From an uncultured Flavobacteriaceae bacterium (GTDB lineage Bacteria; Bacteroidota; Bacteroidia; Flavobacteriales; Flavobacteriaceae), in assembly GCA_943789465.1 (NCBI GenBank), contig CALSUF010000001.1, positions 620,001 through 684,000 on the forward strand: DNA of 64,000 nucleotides, in the 5' to 3' direction. The position numbers and the translations under genes were made by a program. Under the pieces are notes generated by a model, which had not been told where the DNA came from, did not search any database, and worked only from the letters and a program-made list of their open reading frames with translations. Of this stretch, positions 46,615 through 56,252 are shown in pieces; the stretch's first letter is position 1, and the number at the start of each line of letters is the position of its first letter.

Positions 46615-47771
46615 TGGATTATAGTTTTCTTTCACCTGTAAAAGACCAGCTCATAGATCAATTAGAGTTGTTTCATGACCAAACTATAGGGAAAAAACTA
46701 AGAATCCACAGTTCCACAGTAGAGCCTAGTTTAGAAGGCGTCAAAATGGCTATTGTCGGGGTATTAGAATCTAGAAACTCTGTTGATTATATTGGTGAAG
46801 AATTTCAATTTAACGAAATTCGAAAAGCATTTTACAAGTTATTTCCAGGAAATTGGTCGCATGAAATTGCTGATTTAGGGGATATACAAAGCGGTGAAAC
46901 CGTAGAAGACTCTTATTTTGCACTAATTCAAGTAGTTTCTAGCTTGATAAAAGAAAAAATTATTCCAATCATTATCGGCGGAAGTCAAGATCTAACTTAC
47001 GCCAACTACCGAGCTTACGATAAAATCAGTTCCATGATCAACATCGTGAATGTTGATAAAAGCTTTGATTTAGGAGACTCTAGTAAACCGATCAATAGCA
47101 GTAGTTATTTAGGAAAAATCATTTTAGAGCAGCCTTACAACCTGTTTAATTACACAGCCTTGGGGTTTCAAACATATTTTAATTCTCAAGAAGAAATTGA
47201 TTTAATGGAGAAACTTTACTTTGAATCCTACCGATTGGGTTCAATTACGCAATCAATTAATGTGGTAGAGCCAGTGCTGAGAGACGCTGATGTTGTGACC
47301 TTAGATCTTAATTCTGTTAAATCTTCAGAAGTAAGTCTAAAACAAAAATTTTCACCGAATGGGTTTAATGGTCGTGAAATTTGTGCCATTTCAAGATATG
47401 CCGGCATTAGTAATAAAGTGACCTCTTTTGGGATTTATGAATACAATCCCTCACAAAATGACGAAGCAACGGCCATGCTAATTGCTCAAATTATTTGGTA
47501 CTTTATAGAAGGTGTAAATTGTAGAATTAAAGATGATGATTTTAGTGATTCAACGAGTTATTTAAAATTTACGGTACTTGTTGAATCTGAAGAATTAGTG
47601 TTTTTTAAGAGTAAAAAAACAGGAAGATGGTGGATAGAAATTCCTTTTTTAGAGTATTCAGATACTAAATCGAAACAACATCCGTTATTAGCCTGTACAC
47701 ATGAAGATTATGTGAGTGCTACGAAGGGATTGATACCTGAGCGTTGGTACAAAGCATACAAAAAAAATTAG
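46614..47771 (+). CDS. arginase/formimidoylglutamase-family protein with altered metal site
   Basis: A 385-residue protein of the ureohydrolase fold. The family motifs are recognisable but changed: GGxHD reads GGSQD near residue 124, DAHxD reads DKSFD near 145-149, and SxDxDxxDP reads TLDLNSV near 229. At least three manganese ligands are thus replaced, so hydrolase activity is doubtful. It overlaps topA by one base and precedes gldK by about 130. The topA - arginase-like - gldKLMN order recurs in Flavobacteriaceae, which hints at a role near gliding/secretion. Confidence 0.82.
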   Translation: MDYSFLSPVKDQLIDQLELFHDQTIGKKLRIHSSTVEPSLEGVKMAIVGVLESRNSVDYIGEEFQFNEIRKAFYKLFPGNWSHEIADLGDIQSGETVEDSYFALIQVVSSLIKEKIIPIIIGGSQDLTYANYRAYDKISSMINIVNVDKSFDLGDSSKPINSSSYLGKIILEQPYNLFNYTALGFQTYFNSQEEIDLMEKLYFESYRLGSITQSINVVEPVLRDADVVTLDLNSVKSSEVSLKQKFSPNGFNGREICAISRYAGISNKVTSFGIYEYNPSQNDEATAMLIAQIIWYFIEGVNCRIKDDDFSDSTSYLKFTVLVESEELVFFKSKKTGRWWIEIPFLEYSDTKSKQHPLLACTHEDYVSATKGLIPERWYKAYKKN

Positions 47772-47902
47772 CTTTTAAGGCGTAAATTTGTATAATTATT
47801 TCACTAAATAGTTCGACTAAAAAAAAGTTGTTTTTTAGGAAATATATAGATAAGTTTACAGCTTGAAGTTTTTAGGAGTTAATTCCTTGAATTTATTTAT
47901 TT

Positions 47903-49249
47903 ATGAAAAAAATTGTAGTAATATCATTAGTTTTAGCTTTTATCACCAGTTGTGGGTCAAAAGACAAAGGAGAATTGGTTGGTGTTAAAGGGAAAAAATG
48001 GCATCCAGAGAAACCTTATGGTATGACTTTGATCCCTGGGGGAGCTTTTGTGATGGGTAAGTCTGATGATGACATTGCTGGAATCCAAGATGCTCCTACC
48101 AAAACGGTTTCTGTTCGTTCGTTTTATATGGACGAAACTGAAATCACCAACAGTGAGTATCGACAATTTGTATTTTGGGTACGGGATTCAATTTTAAGAT
48201 TCAACCTAGCCGAAATGGCGGACTTGGAAGGTAAAACCCCCGATGACGAGGGTATTGGTGAATATGCATACCTTTCTTCTGATGAGGAAGATTTGACACC
48301 CTATCAAAAATATATGCTTGATACTTACGGAGACGAACAACGTCAAATAAATAGAGATATAGACCTTATTTTTGAAACCGACGAATATCCAGATGAATTA
48401 TATTCTGAAGTCCTTGATAACATGTATCTTCCATTAGAAGAATCTTATAACGGTCTACGAACTTGGGATGTGAGTCAATTTGAATTTGAGTATTCTTATA
48501 TGGACACTCAAAGAGCAGCTAAGGACAAAAGTCTTTCGCGCTCTGACGTTATTATGTCAGAAGCAGTTAAAGTGTATCCAGATACAACTGTTTGGATTCG
48601 AGACTTTGAGTATTCTTATAACGAACCAATGCACAATGACTATTTTTGGCACGAAGCCTATGGAGACTATCCTGTCGTTGGAGTTAGTTGGGAACAAGCT
48701 AAAGCATTTTGTCAATGGCGTACTTTAGTAAAAAACATTTACAAAAAAGATAAAGGTCAACAATTTGTAAATTCATTTAGATTACCATCTGAAGCTGAGT
48801 GGGAATATGCTGCTCGCGGTGGTCTAGAAGGAGGTACTTTTCCATGGGGAGGTCCTTATGCAAAAAATGATAGAGGATGTTTTATGGCAAATTTCAAACC
48901 TTTGAGAGGTAACTATGCAGCTGACCAAGCATTATACACAGTAGAGGCAAACTCTTACGAACCCAATGATTATAACCTATATAATATGGCTGGTAATGTA
49001 GCTGAATGGACGATGTCATCTTACCATTCAACATCTTATGAGTTTTCATCTTCTATCAATCCAAATGTAAACGATGAAGGCTATGGACGTAAGGTCGTTC
49101 GTGGAGGTTCATGGAAAGATGTTTCTTATTACTTACAAGTAAGTTCAAGAGATTACGAACTAAATACAAGTCAAAGAAGTTACATAGGTTTTAGAACCGT
49201 TCAGGATTATATGGGTACTGACATAACAGCAAATCAAGCAACCAATTAA
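47903..49249 (+). CDS. gldK: type IX secretion/gliding lipoprotein GldK
   Basis: A 448-residue lipoprotein with lipobox at C17 (ITSC). It carries a formylglycine-generating-enzyme/sulfatase-modifying fold: GMTLIPGGAFVMGKSDDD, SFYMDETEITNSEYRQFV, FRLPSEAEWEYAARGG, YNMAGNVAEWTMSSY and KVVRGGSWKD. GldK forms, with GldN, the periplasmic ring of the type IX secretion system under the outer membrane. First of the gldKLMN set; a TAAATTTG box at 47782-47789 may be part of its promoter. Confidence 0.96.
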   Translation: MKKIVVISLVLAFITSCGSKDKGELVGVKGKKWHPEKPYGMTLIPGGAFVMGKSDDDIAGIQDAPTKTVSVRSFYMDETEITNSEYRQFVFWVRDSILRFNLAEMADLEGKTPDDEGIGEYAYLSSDEEDLTPYQKYMLDTYGDEQRQINRDIDLIFETDEYPDELYSEVLDNMYLPLEESYNGLRTWDVSQFEFEYSYMDTQRAAKDKSLSRSDVIMSEAVKVYPDTTVWIRDFEYSYNEPMHNDYFWHEAYGDYPVVGVSWEQAKAFCQWRTLVKNIYKKDKGQQFVNSFRLPSEAEWEYAARGGLEGGTFPWGGPYAKNDRGCFMANFKPLRGNYAADQALYTVEANSYEPNDYNLYNMAGNVAEWTMSSYHSTSYEFSSSINPNVNDEGYGRKVVRGGSWKDVSYYLQVSSRDYELNTSQRSYIGFRTVQDYMGTDITANQATN

Positions 49250-49278
49250 CATTTTACAATAAATTTAAAACATCAATT

Positions 49279-49914
49279 ATGGCATTTAAAATAAACAAAA
49301 GAGTAATGAATATGGCTTATGGCCTAGGAGCAGCAGTAGTAATTATTGGAGCACTAATGAAAATTATTCATAAAGATTTAGGTCCTTTAACAGGGAGTAT
49401 GTTACTTACTATTGGTCTTGTAACTGAAGCTGCAATATTTGCACTTTCTGCATTTGACGCTCCAGACGAAGAGCTTGATTGGACCAAAGCTTATCCAGAA
49501 TTGGCAGGAGGTAAAGCAACTGCCAAAGGCAAAAAAGGAACAGATGATACTGCAGAAGGGGTTCTTACTAAGAAATTAGATAGCCTTCTAAAAGAAGCTA
49601 AAATTGATGGAGCCTTAGTGACAAGCTTAGGAGATAGTATCAGAAATCTAAATTCAACTGCTTCAGAAATGGGTGGATCTCAGGGTGCTTCTCAAAAATA
49701 CAGTGAAGAAATGGCAAAAGCAGCTGCTCAAATGGAATCTATTAACAGTCTTTACAAAGCACAACTAGATAGTGCAGGTCGCCAAGCGGAAATAAACCAA
49801 GAGTCTATTGAGAATGCAACAAAATTGAAAGAACAAATGGAATCTTTAGCATCTAACTTGTCTTCATTAAATGGAGTCTATGGAGGAATGTTATCTGCAA
49901 TGAACAAAAATTAA
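49279..49914 (+). CDS. gldL: type IX secretion motor protein GldL
   Basis: A 211-residue inner-membrane protein. Two helices near the N-terminus (about 10-30 and 38-57, GLGAAVVIIGALMKIIH and LTIGLVTEAAIFALSAF) are followed by a cytoplasmic region with coiled coils (SLYKAQLDSAGRQAEINQES). GldL forms the proton-driven motor with GldM; a glutamate in the second helix region, as seen here in LVTEAA, is important in the family. Confidence 0.96.
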   Translation: MAFKINKRVMNMAYGLGAAVVIIGALMKIIHKDLGPLTGSMLLTIGLVTEAAIFALSAFDAPDEELDWTKAYPELAGGKATAKGKKGTDDTAEGVLTKKLDSLLKEAKIDGALVTSLGDSIRNLNSTASEMGGSQGASQKYSEEMAKAAAQMESINSLYKAQLDSAGRQAEINQESIENATKLKEQMESLASNLSSLNGVYGGMLSAMNKN

Positions 49915-49966
49915 TTAGTTTTTTTACAACTAAAATTTATTTAATAATTTAAAAAACTAACTAACC

Positions 49967-51547
49967 ATGGGAGGAGCAAAAGAAAGTCCAAGGCAAAAAA
50001 TGATTAACTTGATGTACTTAGTGTTTATATCAATGCTAGCATTAAATATGTCCAAGGAAGTATTAAGTGCCTTTGGAATGATTTCAGAACAAGTAACAGA
50101 AAATAATATTTCTTTACAAGAACGTATCATAACATTTGAAACATCCATCGAAAGTAATTACCAGCAAGAAGGTAAAATCTGGAAAGAAAAAAAGATCGCA
50201 AAAGATCAAGTACATGAAATTGCGACCAATTTTTTAAACTATCTTGATGAACTTCAACAAACCCCGCCTCAAAAGAAAGTCAAAGGGTTAAAAGATTCTA
50301 TCAATGATTATGAAGTAATGGACAAGCCAGATTATTTCGACAATAAATTTTTTATTGGAAGCCAAGGCGTGTTAAAACCTGAAGGTCAAGAGTTTATTGA
50401 TAAAATCAAAGAATTCAAAACAAGTTTCATTTCAGTTGTAGACTCGCTAAATGTTGGTAAAAGCGATGAAAATTATGTCAATATTATCAGTGAAGTAAAC
50501 GATTTATTTGATGTTGAATCTGAGGTTATCAATAGATCAGGAGCCAAAACAACATGGATTGAATATAATTACTTTGGATTTCCAGAAGTAGCAACAAACA
50601 CGAAGCTTACCGTAATGAAAGCCAATGTTCTTGGATTTCAAGCAGAACTATTATCTGCAATGATCGGAGGTCAGTATAAAATCAACGCCACACTTGCCAA
50701 TTTTGATGCCTATGTAGTTTCAGACAAAGCGGCGTATTTTCCAGGATCTAAATTCTCTGGTAAGATAGTTTTAGGAAAAAAATCTGAAAACCTTCAACCA
50801 AAAGCAATTGTTATCAATAACTCAGAAATAGACCCAGTAGAATCTTTAAATTCTGAAGGTGCAATTGTACTTGACTTCCCTGTAGGATCTGTAGGGACAA
50901 GAGAAATTACAGGTGCTATTACCTTTATAGAAGGAGATGATGAACCCATCACAATTCCTGTACTTTCTAATTACGAAGTAATTTCAAAACCAAATGATGC
51001 TTCTGTTCAAGTAATGGGAAGAAATACATTGTTCAGAAACTTTGATAACCTAGTAAAAGTATCAGTTCCAGGAGTTGCGGCAAATTTAGTGACAGCTACA
51101 GGTCCAGGAGTGACCGACAAAGGAGACGGATTATACACTATCAAACCTCAAAAAGGACAAGAACTCGTATTAAATATAACAGCTGAACTTCCAGATGAAT
51201 CTACATTTAGTTCTTCAGAAACATTTCAAATTAGGAGAGCACCAGTACCAAATATCTTATTCAACGGAAAAGAAGGTGGTTCTATGTCAAGGAGTTCTAT
51301 GGTAAGTGGATCTATGAGCGCTATTTACGATCCAGCTTATGGTTTAGAATCGACCGTTAGAGTAAGATCATTTACCGTTAAAATTGGACCAAAGGCTTTT
51401 GAGTGTACAGGAAATGCTCTAAGTGCAAAAGCAAAAGCGGCTTTGAAAAAAGCACCAAAAGGTTTTGATGTTAGTTTTAAGAAAATTAATTATGCAGGGA
51501 TCACTGCCGGTCAAAAGGAATCAGGTCCTTCAATAACTATAAATTAA
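49967..51547 (+). CDS. gldM: type IX secretion motor protein GldM
   Basis: A 526-residue protein with one N-terminal membrane helix (MINLMYLVFISMLALNMS, about residues 12-30) and a long periplasmic part of four domains. Seen: GGAKESPRQKM at the start, KEVLSAFGMISEQV and a C-terminal beta domain with PVPNILFNGKEGGSMSRSS. It transmits GldL-driven motion across the periplasm to the GldK/GldN ring. Confidence 0.96.
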   Translation: MGGAKESPRQKMINLMYLVFISMLALNMSKEVLSAFGMISEQVTENNISLQERIITFETSIESNYQQEGKIWKEKKIAKDQVHEIATNFLNYLDELQQTPPQKKVKGLKDSINDYEVMDKPDYFDNKFFIGSQGVLKPEGQEFIDKIKEFKTSFISVVDSLNVGKSDENYVNIISEVNDLFDVESEVINRSGAKTTWIEYNYFGFPEVATNTKLTVMKANVLGFQAELLSAMIGGQYKINATLANFDAYVVSDKAAYFPGSKFSGKIVLGKKSENLQPKAIVINNSEIDPVESLNSEGAIVLDFPVGSVGTREITGAITFIEGDDEPITIPVLSNYEVISKPNDASVQVMGRNTLFRNFDNLVKVSVPGVAANLVTATGPGVTDKGDGLYTIKPQKGQELVLNITAELPDESTFSSSETFQIRRAPVPNILFNGKEGGSMSRSSMVSGSMSAIYDPAYGLESTVRVRSFTVKIGPKAFECTGNALSAKAKAALKKAPKGFDVSFKKINYAGITAGQKESGPSITIN

Positions 51548-51554
51548 ATTAAAA

Positions 51555-52766
51555 ATGAGAAAGTCTGTTTTTATTTTACTATTACTTTTGAATCTATCTT
51601 TCGGGTTTTCTCAAGCAAACCTTTTAAATACCACATCGTCTTACGAACTGGAAGAAGTTTCTAAGTTACAGGAAGATATGGAGTCCAAGCCTCTAGATTA
51701 TGCAAAAGTGAACGATGAAGACATTGTGTTTTCTTTTACAACTTGGGAAGTCATTGACTTGAATGAACGTGTTAACTTTCCGTTCTTGTTTCCGATCGAT
51801 ATTTACTCGGTGACTCCAGACAGAAAGCCATTAATATACCATCTAATTGAAGGCGTAAGATCTTTTGAGTTTCCAGCCTATTTTAATGATACTTTCACTG
51901 AAGAAATATCAGATGAAGAATTTGAAAATATTCAAGTTTACAAAGTTTTAAAACCAGGAGTTGACGCTGATGGAATTACAGAAGGTAAAGAACACTTTGA
52001 TATTGCAGGTTCATGGCGCGCACATTTAGAAACACTTGGTTATGAATTTCCCGAAGAAGAATGGGTTAATTTTGATCCCTCCTCTGCGGAATTCTTAGAG
52101 CTAGAAGACAATGCTAAGGTTGTTGAATATCAAAGAAAATGGAATGCTGCTGCAGCTTCTGTGATGCCAGATACCGATTTTAACTCTGCCGAATTTGAGT
52201 ACAGCGATGTTAGAAAATACATCATTAAAGGAGTTTGGTATTTTGATAGAGTTTTTACAGAACTTAAATTCAGACCTATCGCAATTGGCCCAATTGCTTT
52301 GAGTGCAGAAGATAAATTTGAACAAACCAATGACGATTCAGGTAGTTCAGACGATTCTGGAGATGATGGTGGTTTTGGAGCCTTCTTTGATGACGAACCA
52401 GAAGAAGAAGTTGCTGAATCAGAAGAAGATCCTGAGACTGACAGTTTTGATGACATGGCTAATGACGAACCAGCAGTCGATTCTGATAAAGAATACACAC
52501 CTATGTTCTGGATCTTCTATCCAGAAGCAAGACAAATTCTTAGTAAAGCTTATGCTTTCAATCAAAAGAATATGTCAAAACCGTTTTCTTTTGATCGCTT
52601 AATCAACGCAAGACGTTTTTCTGGGACGATATATAAGGAAGCAAATGTATACCAAGATAGAAACATTAGAGATTACATCAGTAAAAATGCGTTGATGCAA
52701 CTTTTAGAGTCGGACCGTATTAAGGAAAAAATCAGAAACAAGGAACAAGATATGTGGAGTTATTAA
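51555..52766 (+). CDS. gldN: type IX secretion ring protein GldN, with acidic insertion
   Basis: A 403-residue exported protein (signal peptide ending FGFSQA). Conserved segments: NEDIVFSFTTWEVIDLNERVNFP-like region near 55-80, FDRVFTELKFRPIAIGPIA near 235 and EYTPMFWIFYPEARQIL near 315. Between these, residues about 254-312 are an extremely acidic, Ser/Asp/Glu-rich stretch absent from shorter GldN proteins. GldN binds GldK in the periplasmic ring. A terminator follows, closing gldKLMN. Confidence 0.95.
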   Translation: MRKSVFILLLLLNLSFGFSQANLLNTTSSYELEEVSKLQEDMESKPLDYAKVNDEDIVFSFTTWEVIDLNERVNFPFLFPIDIYSVTPDRKPLIYHLIEGVRSFEFPAYFNDTFTEEISDEEFENIQVYKVLKPGVDADGITEGKEHFDIAGSWRAHLETLGYEFPEEEWVNFDPSSAEFLELEDNAKVVEYQRKWNAAAASVMPDTDFNSAEFEYSDVRKYIIKGVWYFDRVFTELKFRPIAIGPIALSAEDKFEQTNDDSGSSDDSGDDGGFGAFFDDEPEEEVAESEEDPETDSFDDMANDEPAVDSDKEYTPMFWIFYPEARQILSKAYAFNQKNMSKPFSFDRLINARRFSGTIYKEANVYQDRNIRDYISKNALMQLLESDRIKEKIRNKEQDMWSY

Positions 52767-52786
52767 CTTACATTTTTACTACCATA

Positions 52787-52822
52787 ACAAAACGCTTATC
52801 AATACGATAAGCGTTTTGTATT
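52787..52822 (+). terminator. intrinsic terminator after gldN
   Basis: CAAAACGCTTATC (52788-52800) and GATAAGCGTTTTG (52806-52818) pair perfectly over 13 bases with a five-base loop, followed by TATTTT. It closes the gldKLMN unit only a few bases before the promoter box of the next gene. Confidence 0.92.
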
Positions 52823-52826
52823 TTAA

Positions 52827-52834
52827 TACCTTTG
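52827..52834 (+). promoter_or_regulatory. -7 promoter box giving a possibly leaderless transcript
   Basis: TACCTTTG, an exact TAnnTTTG box, ends four bases before the ATG at 52839. The mRNA would start at or beside the start codon. The terminator stem of gldN overlaps the -33 region. Confidence 0.5.
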
Positions 52835-52838
52835 TCAA

Positions 52839-53879
52839 ATGAAATATGATTACATCATTGTGGGGTCGGGATTGGCAAGTATTATGTTTGCCGAGCAGTT
52901 ACGTCTTCATAACAAATCATTTATAGTGATTAGTAACCGTTCTCAGCAAGCCTCTGTGGTGGCGAGTGGGCTATATAACCCCGTTGTTTTAAAGCGCTTT
53001 ACCGCCACTTGGAATGCCGCAACTCACTTGGAGTCAGCACTCCCTAAATATATCGAATTAGAGCAGCTTTTAGGACTTAAACTTGACTATGTACTTCCCA
53101 TACATCGCGTATTTAATTCGATCAAAGAACAAAACAATTGGTTTTTAGCTTGTGATAAACCCATACTTACAAACTTCCTGAACCCTGAAATAATTCCCAA
53201 TACCAATTCAGCAGTCAAAGCCCCTTTCGGATTTGGTGCTGTAAATTTTACAGGACGAATTGATACACAGTTGCTCATAGAAGCCTATCGTGAATTTCTC
53301 TTAAAAAGAAATCAATATATAGAAGAATCTTTTGAGTATAAAGATTTAATAGAAAATCCCGAAGGGGTAGTGTATCAGTCCCTAAAAGCGAAACATATTG
53401 TATTTACAGAAGGCTTTGGAATTCATAAAAACCCCTATTTTAAATACCTCCCATTAGAAGGTACCAAAGGGGAATTAATTACCATTCATGCGCCCACTCT
53501 CAAATTAGAGTCCATTTTGAAATCAAGCATCTTTGTGATCCCAATGGGGGAGGATCGCTATCTTGTAGGCTCCACCTACGAATGGACCGACAAAACAAAT
53601 GATCCAACCCAAAAAGCAAAAACCGAACTGTTAGAAAAACTAGAACGCCTGATTGATTGTGAATTTGAAGTTGTCAATCAGCGTGCAGGCATTCGTCCAA
53701 CTGTGGTCGATCGCCGTCCGTTAGTAGGGCAGCATCCCAATCATAAAAATATGTATGTGTTAAATGGTTTGGGAACCCGTGGAGTTTTGGTTGCGCCGTC
53801 TATGGCAAAAGCCCTTTATAATTCTATTGAAAAAAACACATCACTTTCCAAAGAAATTGACATCAATCGCTTTGCTTAG
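52839..53879 (+). CDS. FAD-dependent oxidoreductase (D-amino-acid oxidase family)
   Basis: A 346-residue flavoprotein of the DAO family. Seen: an N-terminal FAD-binding fold YDYIIVGSGLASIMFAEQL, SVVASGLYNPVVLKRF, VNFTGRIDTQLLIEAYR and near the C-terminus NQRAGIRPTVVDRRPLVG and VLNGLGTRGVLVAPSMA. Family members oxidise amines such as glycine or sarcosine; the substrate here cannot be told. It overlaps the next, convergent gene by four bases at the stop codons. Confidence 0.85.
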   Translation: MKYDYIIVGSGLASIMFAEQLRLHNKSFIVISNRSQQASVVASGLYNPVVLKRFTATWNAATHLESALPKYIELEQLLGLKLDYVLPIHRVFNSIKEQNNWFLACDKPILTNFLNPEIIPNTNSAVKAPFGFGAVNFTGRIDTQLLIEAYREFLLKRNQYIEESFEYKDLIENPEGVVYQSLKAKHIVFTEGFGIHKNPYFKYLPLEGTKGELITIHAPTLKLESILKSSIFVIPMGEDRYLVGSTYEWTDKTNDPTQKAKTELLEKLERLIDCEFEVVNQRAGIRPTVVDRRPLVGQHPNHKNMYVLNGLGTRGVLVAPSMAKALYNSIEKNTSLSKEIDINRFA

Positions 53880-54268
53880 TTATTTTTTTTTGCCAGTTCA
53901 GCATCATACCCCATAAAAAGATTGATCCAAATATTTCTAGAAAGTCGCATAATAATGGGCATAAACCCGATGAGGGTGGCAACAATCGCAATAAATGAAG
54001 TGACTAATGAGGTTTCAAAAAGGATGAATGTTGTTAAGAAAGCGACCATAGAAAACCCAATTCCAACGCCGTAACTGACATACATAGAGCCATAAAAAAA
54101 AGAAGGTTCAATTTTATACTTCGTTTGGCATTGCCCACACCGTTCGTGCATTTCTAAGGTTTGGGAAAGCTGATAGGCATTACTGTTTTTGTACATTAAT
54201 TCATGATGACATTTTGGACATTTACCTGTCAGAATACTATACAGCTTATTTCCTTTTTTTAATATCAT
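53876..54268 (-). CDS. DUF983 family zinc-ribbon membrane protein
   Basis: A 130-residue protein with an N-terminal zinc ribbon of two CxxC pairs (GKCPKCHHELMY, ERCGQCQTKYKIE), the PSFFYGSMYVSYG segment of DUF983, and two membrane helices (about 75-95 and 100-118). Function unknown. The stop codon overlaps that of the convergent FAD oxidoreductase. Confidence 0.88.
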   Translation of the reverse strand: MILKKGNKLYSILTGKCPKCHHELMYKNSNAYQLSQTLEMHERCGQCQTKYKIEPSFFYGSMYVSYGVGIGFSMVAFLTTFILFETSLVTSFIAIVATLIGFMPIIMRLSRNIWINLFMGYDAELAKKNN

Positions 54269-54275
54269 AATTTCC

Positions 54276-54283
54276 TATTTTTG
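54276..54283 (+). promoter_or_regulatory. -7 promoter box of the ABC-F gene
   Basis: TATTTTTG matches TAnnTTTG and lies 55 bases before the ATG of the ABC-F gene, inside the divergent spacer. The -33 element is unclear. Confidence 0.4.
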
Positions 54284-54338
54284 CAACTTATTACAAAGCG
54301 CTAAACTATTTATAATTATTCCTTTTTACAATTTTTAA

Positions 54339-56252
54339 ATGTTAAACATCCATAAGTTATCTGTATCATTTCAAGGCGATTATTTGTTTGAAAATATTTC
54401 CTTTCGACTGCGTGGAGGCGATCGTGTGGGTTTAATTGGAAAAAATGGGGCAGGAAAATCAACCCTTTTAAAACTGCTTTCTGGCGAATTAGAATATACA
54501 GAAGGGCAAGTCGCACAAGAAAAAAAAGACCTTAAAATAGGGTTTTTAAAACAAGACATTGATTTCGTTGTTGGCCGTACCATCCTAGAAGAGGCCTACC
54601 AAGCCTTTGTTGAAATTAAAGCCCTAGAACTTCAGCTCGAAGACATCAATACACAACTCGCAGAACGCACAGATTATGAAAGTCAAGGTTACCACGATTT
54701 GATGGTAGGATTGAACGAAGTTCAAGAGCAATATGAAATCCTAGGCGGTTATAATTACCAAGGCGAAACGGAAAAAATATTAATAGGTTTAGGATTTAAG
54801 CGCGATGATTTTAACAAGCTAACCGACACCTTTTCTGGGGGATGGCGTATGCGTATTGAATTGGCAAAGCTATTGCTTCAAACCAATGACATACTGTTAT
54901 TAGATGAGCCAACCAACCACTTGGATATTGAGTCTATTATCTGGTTAGAACAGTTTTTAAACAACTATTCTGGAGCTGTGGTTATTGTGTCGCATGATAA
55001 GATGTTTTTGGACAATGTCACCAACCGAACCATTGAAATTGTATTGGGTAAAATATATGATTATCCAAAAGCGTACACAAAATATCTTGTTTTGCGTGAA
55101 GAACAAAAAACATTGCAATTAGCGTCTCAAAAAAATCAGCAAAAACAGATTGAACAAACCGAGAAGTTAATTGAAAAATTTAGAGCCAAAGCGTCTAAAG
55201 CGACCATGGCGCAATCGTTGATTAAAAAGCTGGACAAGATAGAGCGTATCGAAGTTGATGAAGATGATAACAGTGTCATGACGCTAAAATTTCCAGTCTC
55301 CACAACCCCAGGAAAAGTAGTGGTTGAAGCCACACAAATTTCTAAAGAATACGGCGATTTAAAAGTCCTTCAGCATATTGATTTAATGGTGGATCGTGGG
55401 AGTAAAATTGCTTTTGTAGGTCAAAATGGACAGGGGAAATCGACGCTTGCCAAAATTATAGTAGGAGATTTAGAAGCCAAAGGCGATATCAAATTGGGGC
55501 ATAATGTTCAGATTGGATATTTTGCTCAAAATCAAGCAGAGTATTTAGATGGAAATAAAACGGTTTTAGACACGATGATTGATGCCGCTAATGAAACCAA
55601 CAGATCTAAAGTTCGTGATATTCTAGGGTCCTTTTTGTTTAGAGGTGACGCCGCAGAAAAGTATGTGAGAGTTTTATCTGGAGGAGAACGTAACCGATTG
55701 GCATTGGCAAAACTATTGCTTCAGCCGTTGAACGTACTCATCATGGATGAGCCCACCAACCACTTGGATATTAAATCTAAAAACGTCCTAAAAACTGCCC
55801 TTCAACAATTTGAAGGCACACTTATTTTAGTGTCTCACGACAGGGATTTCTTGCAGGGATTGACCTCGACCGTTTATGAATTTAAAGATCAAAAACTCAA
55901 GCAGTATTTGGGAGATATTGATTTCTATTTAGAACAACGTCAGGTTGAGAACTTGCGTGAAGTTGAAAAACGAACTCAAATTAAAACCCCTCAAAAAACC
56001 GTTGCACCAAAACAATCGTACGAGGAACAAAAGCAACTCAAGTCGCTCAATAACCGTCTTAGTAAAGCGGAAGCTTCGATTGCTAATTTGGAGCGTGATA
56101 TCAAACGAATTGATGTAGAAATGGAATTGAACTACGATCAAACAGTGGCTAAGCCCGGTTTTTTTGAGAGTTACCAAGCTAAAAAAGACAAACTCGATCA
56201 ATTAATGTCTGATTGGGAAGGGATTACGGAGTCGATTGAAAAGCTAGCATAA
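54339..56252 (+). CDS. ABC-F family ATPase
   Basis: A soluble tandem ATPase of 637 residues, the type that acts on ribosomes rather than transport. Domain 1: Walker A GKNGAGKST near 35, signature FSGGWRMR, Walker B LLLDEPTNHLDIES. A charged linker (about 245-300) follows. Domain 2: GQNGQGKST near 365, LSGGERNR, LIMDEPTNHLD. The C-terminal 75 residues form a coiled coil (SLNNRLSKAEASIANLERDI), as in Uup-like members. Whether it gives antibiotic protection or aids translation cannot be told. Confidence 0.93.
   Translation: MLNIHKLSVSFQGDYLFENISFRLRGGDRVGLIGKNGAGKSTLLKLLSGELEYTEGQVAQEKKDLKIGFLKQDIDFVVGRTILEEAYQAFVEIKALELQLEDINTQLAERTDYESQGYHDLMVGLNEVQEQYEILGGYNYQGETEKILIGLGFKRDDFNKLTDTFSGGWRMRIELAKLLLQTNDILLLDEPTNHLDIESIIWLEQFLNNYSGAVVIVSHDKMFLDNVTNRTIEIVLGKIYDYPKAYTKYLVLREEQKTLQLASQKNQQKQIEQTEKLIEKFRAKASKATMAQSLIKKLDKIERIEVDEDDNSVMTLKFPVSTTPGKVVVEATQISKEYGDLKVLQHIDLMVDRGSKIAFVGQNGQGKSTLAKIIVGDLEAKGDIKLGHNVQIGYFAQNQAEYLDGNKTVLDTMIDAANETNRSKVRDILGSFLFRGDAAEKYVRVLSGGERNRLALAKLLLQPLNVLIMDEPTNHLDIKSKNVLKTALQQFEGTLILVSHDRDFLQGLTSTVYEFKDQKLKQYLGDIDFYLEQRQVENLREVEKRTQIKTPQKTVAPKQSYEEQKQLKSLNNRLSKAEASIANLERDIKRIDVEMELNYDQTVAKPGFFESYQAKKDKLDQLMSDWEGITESIEKLA

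Noticed and set aside
52130-52498. Minus-strand serine-rich frame of 122 codons
   Set aside because: It is the complement of the acidic Asp/Glu/Ser stretch in gldN; low-complexity shadow.
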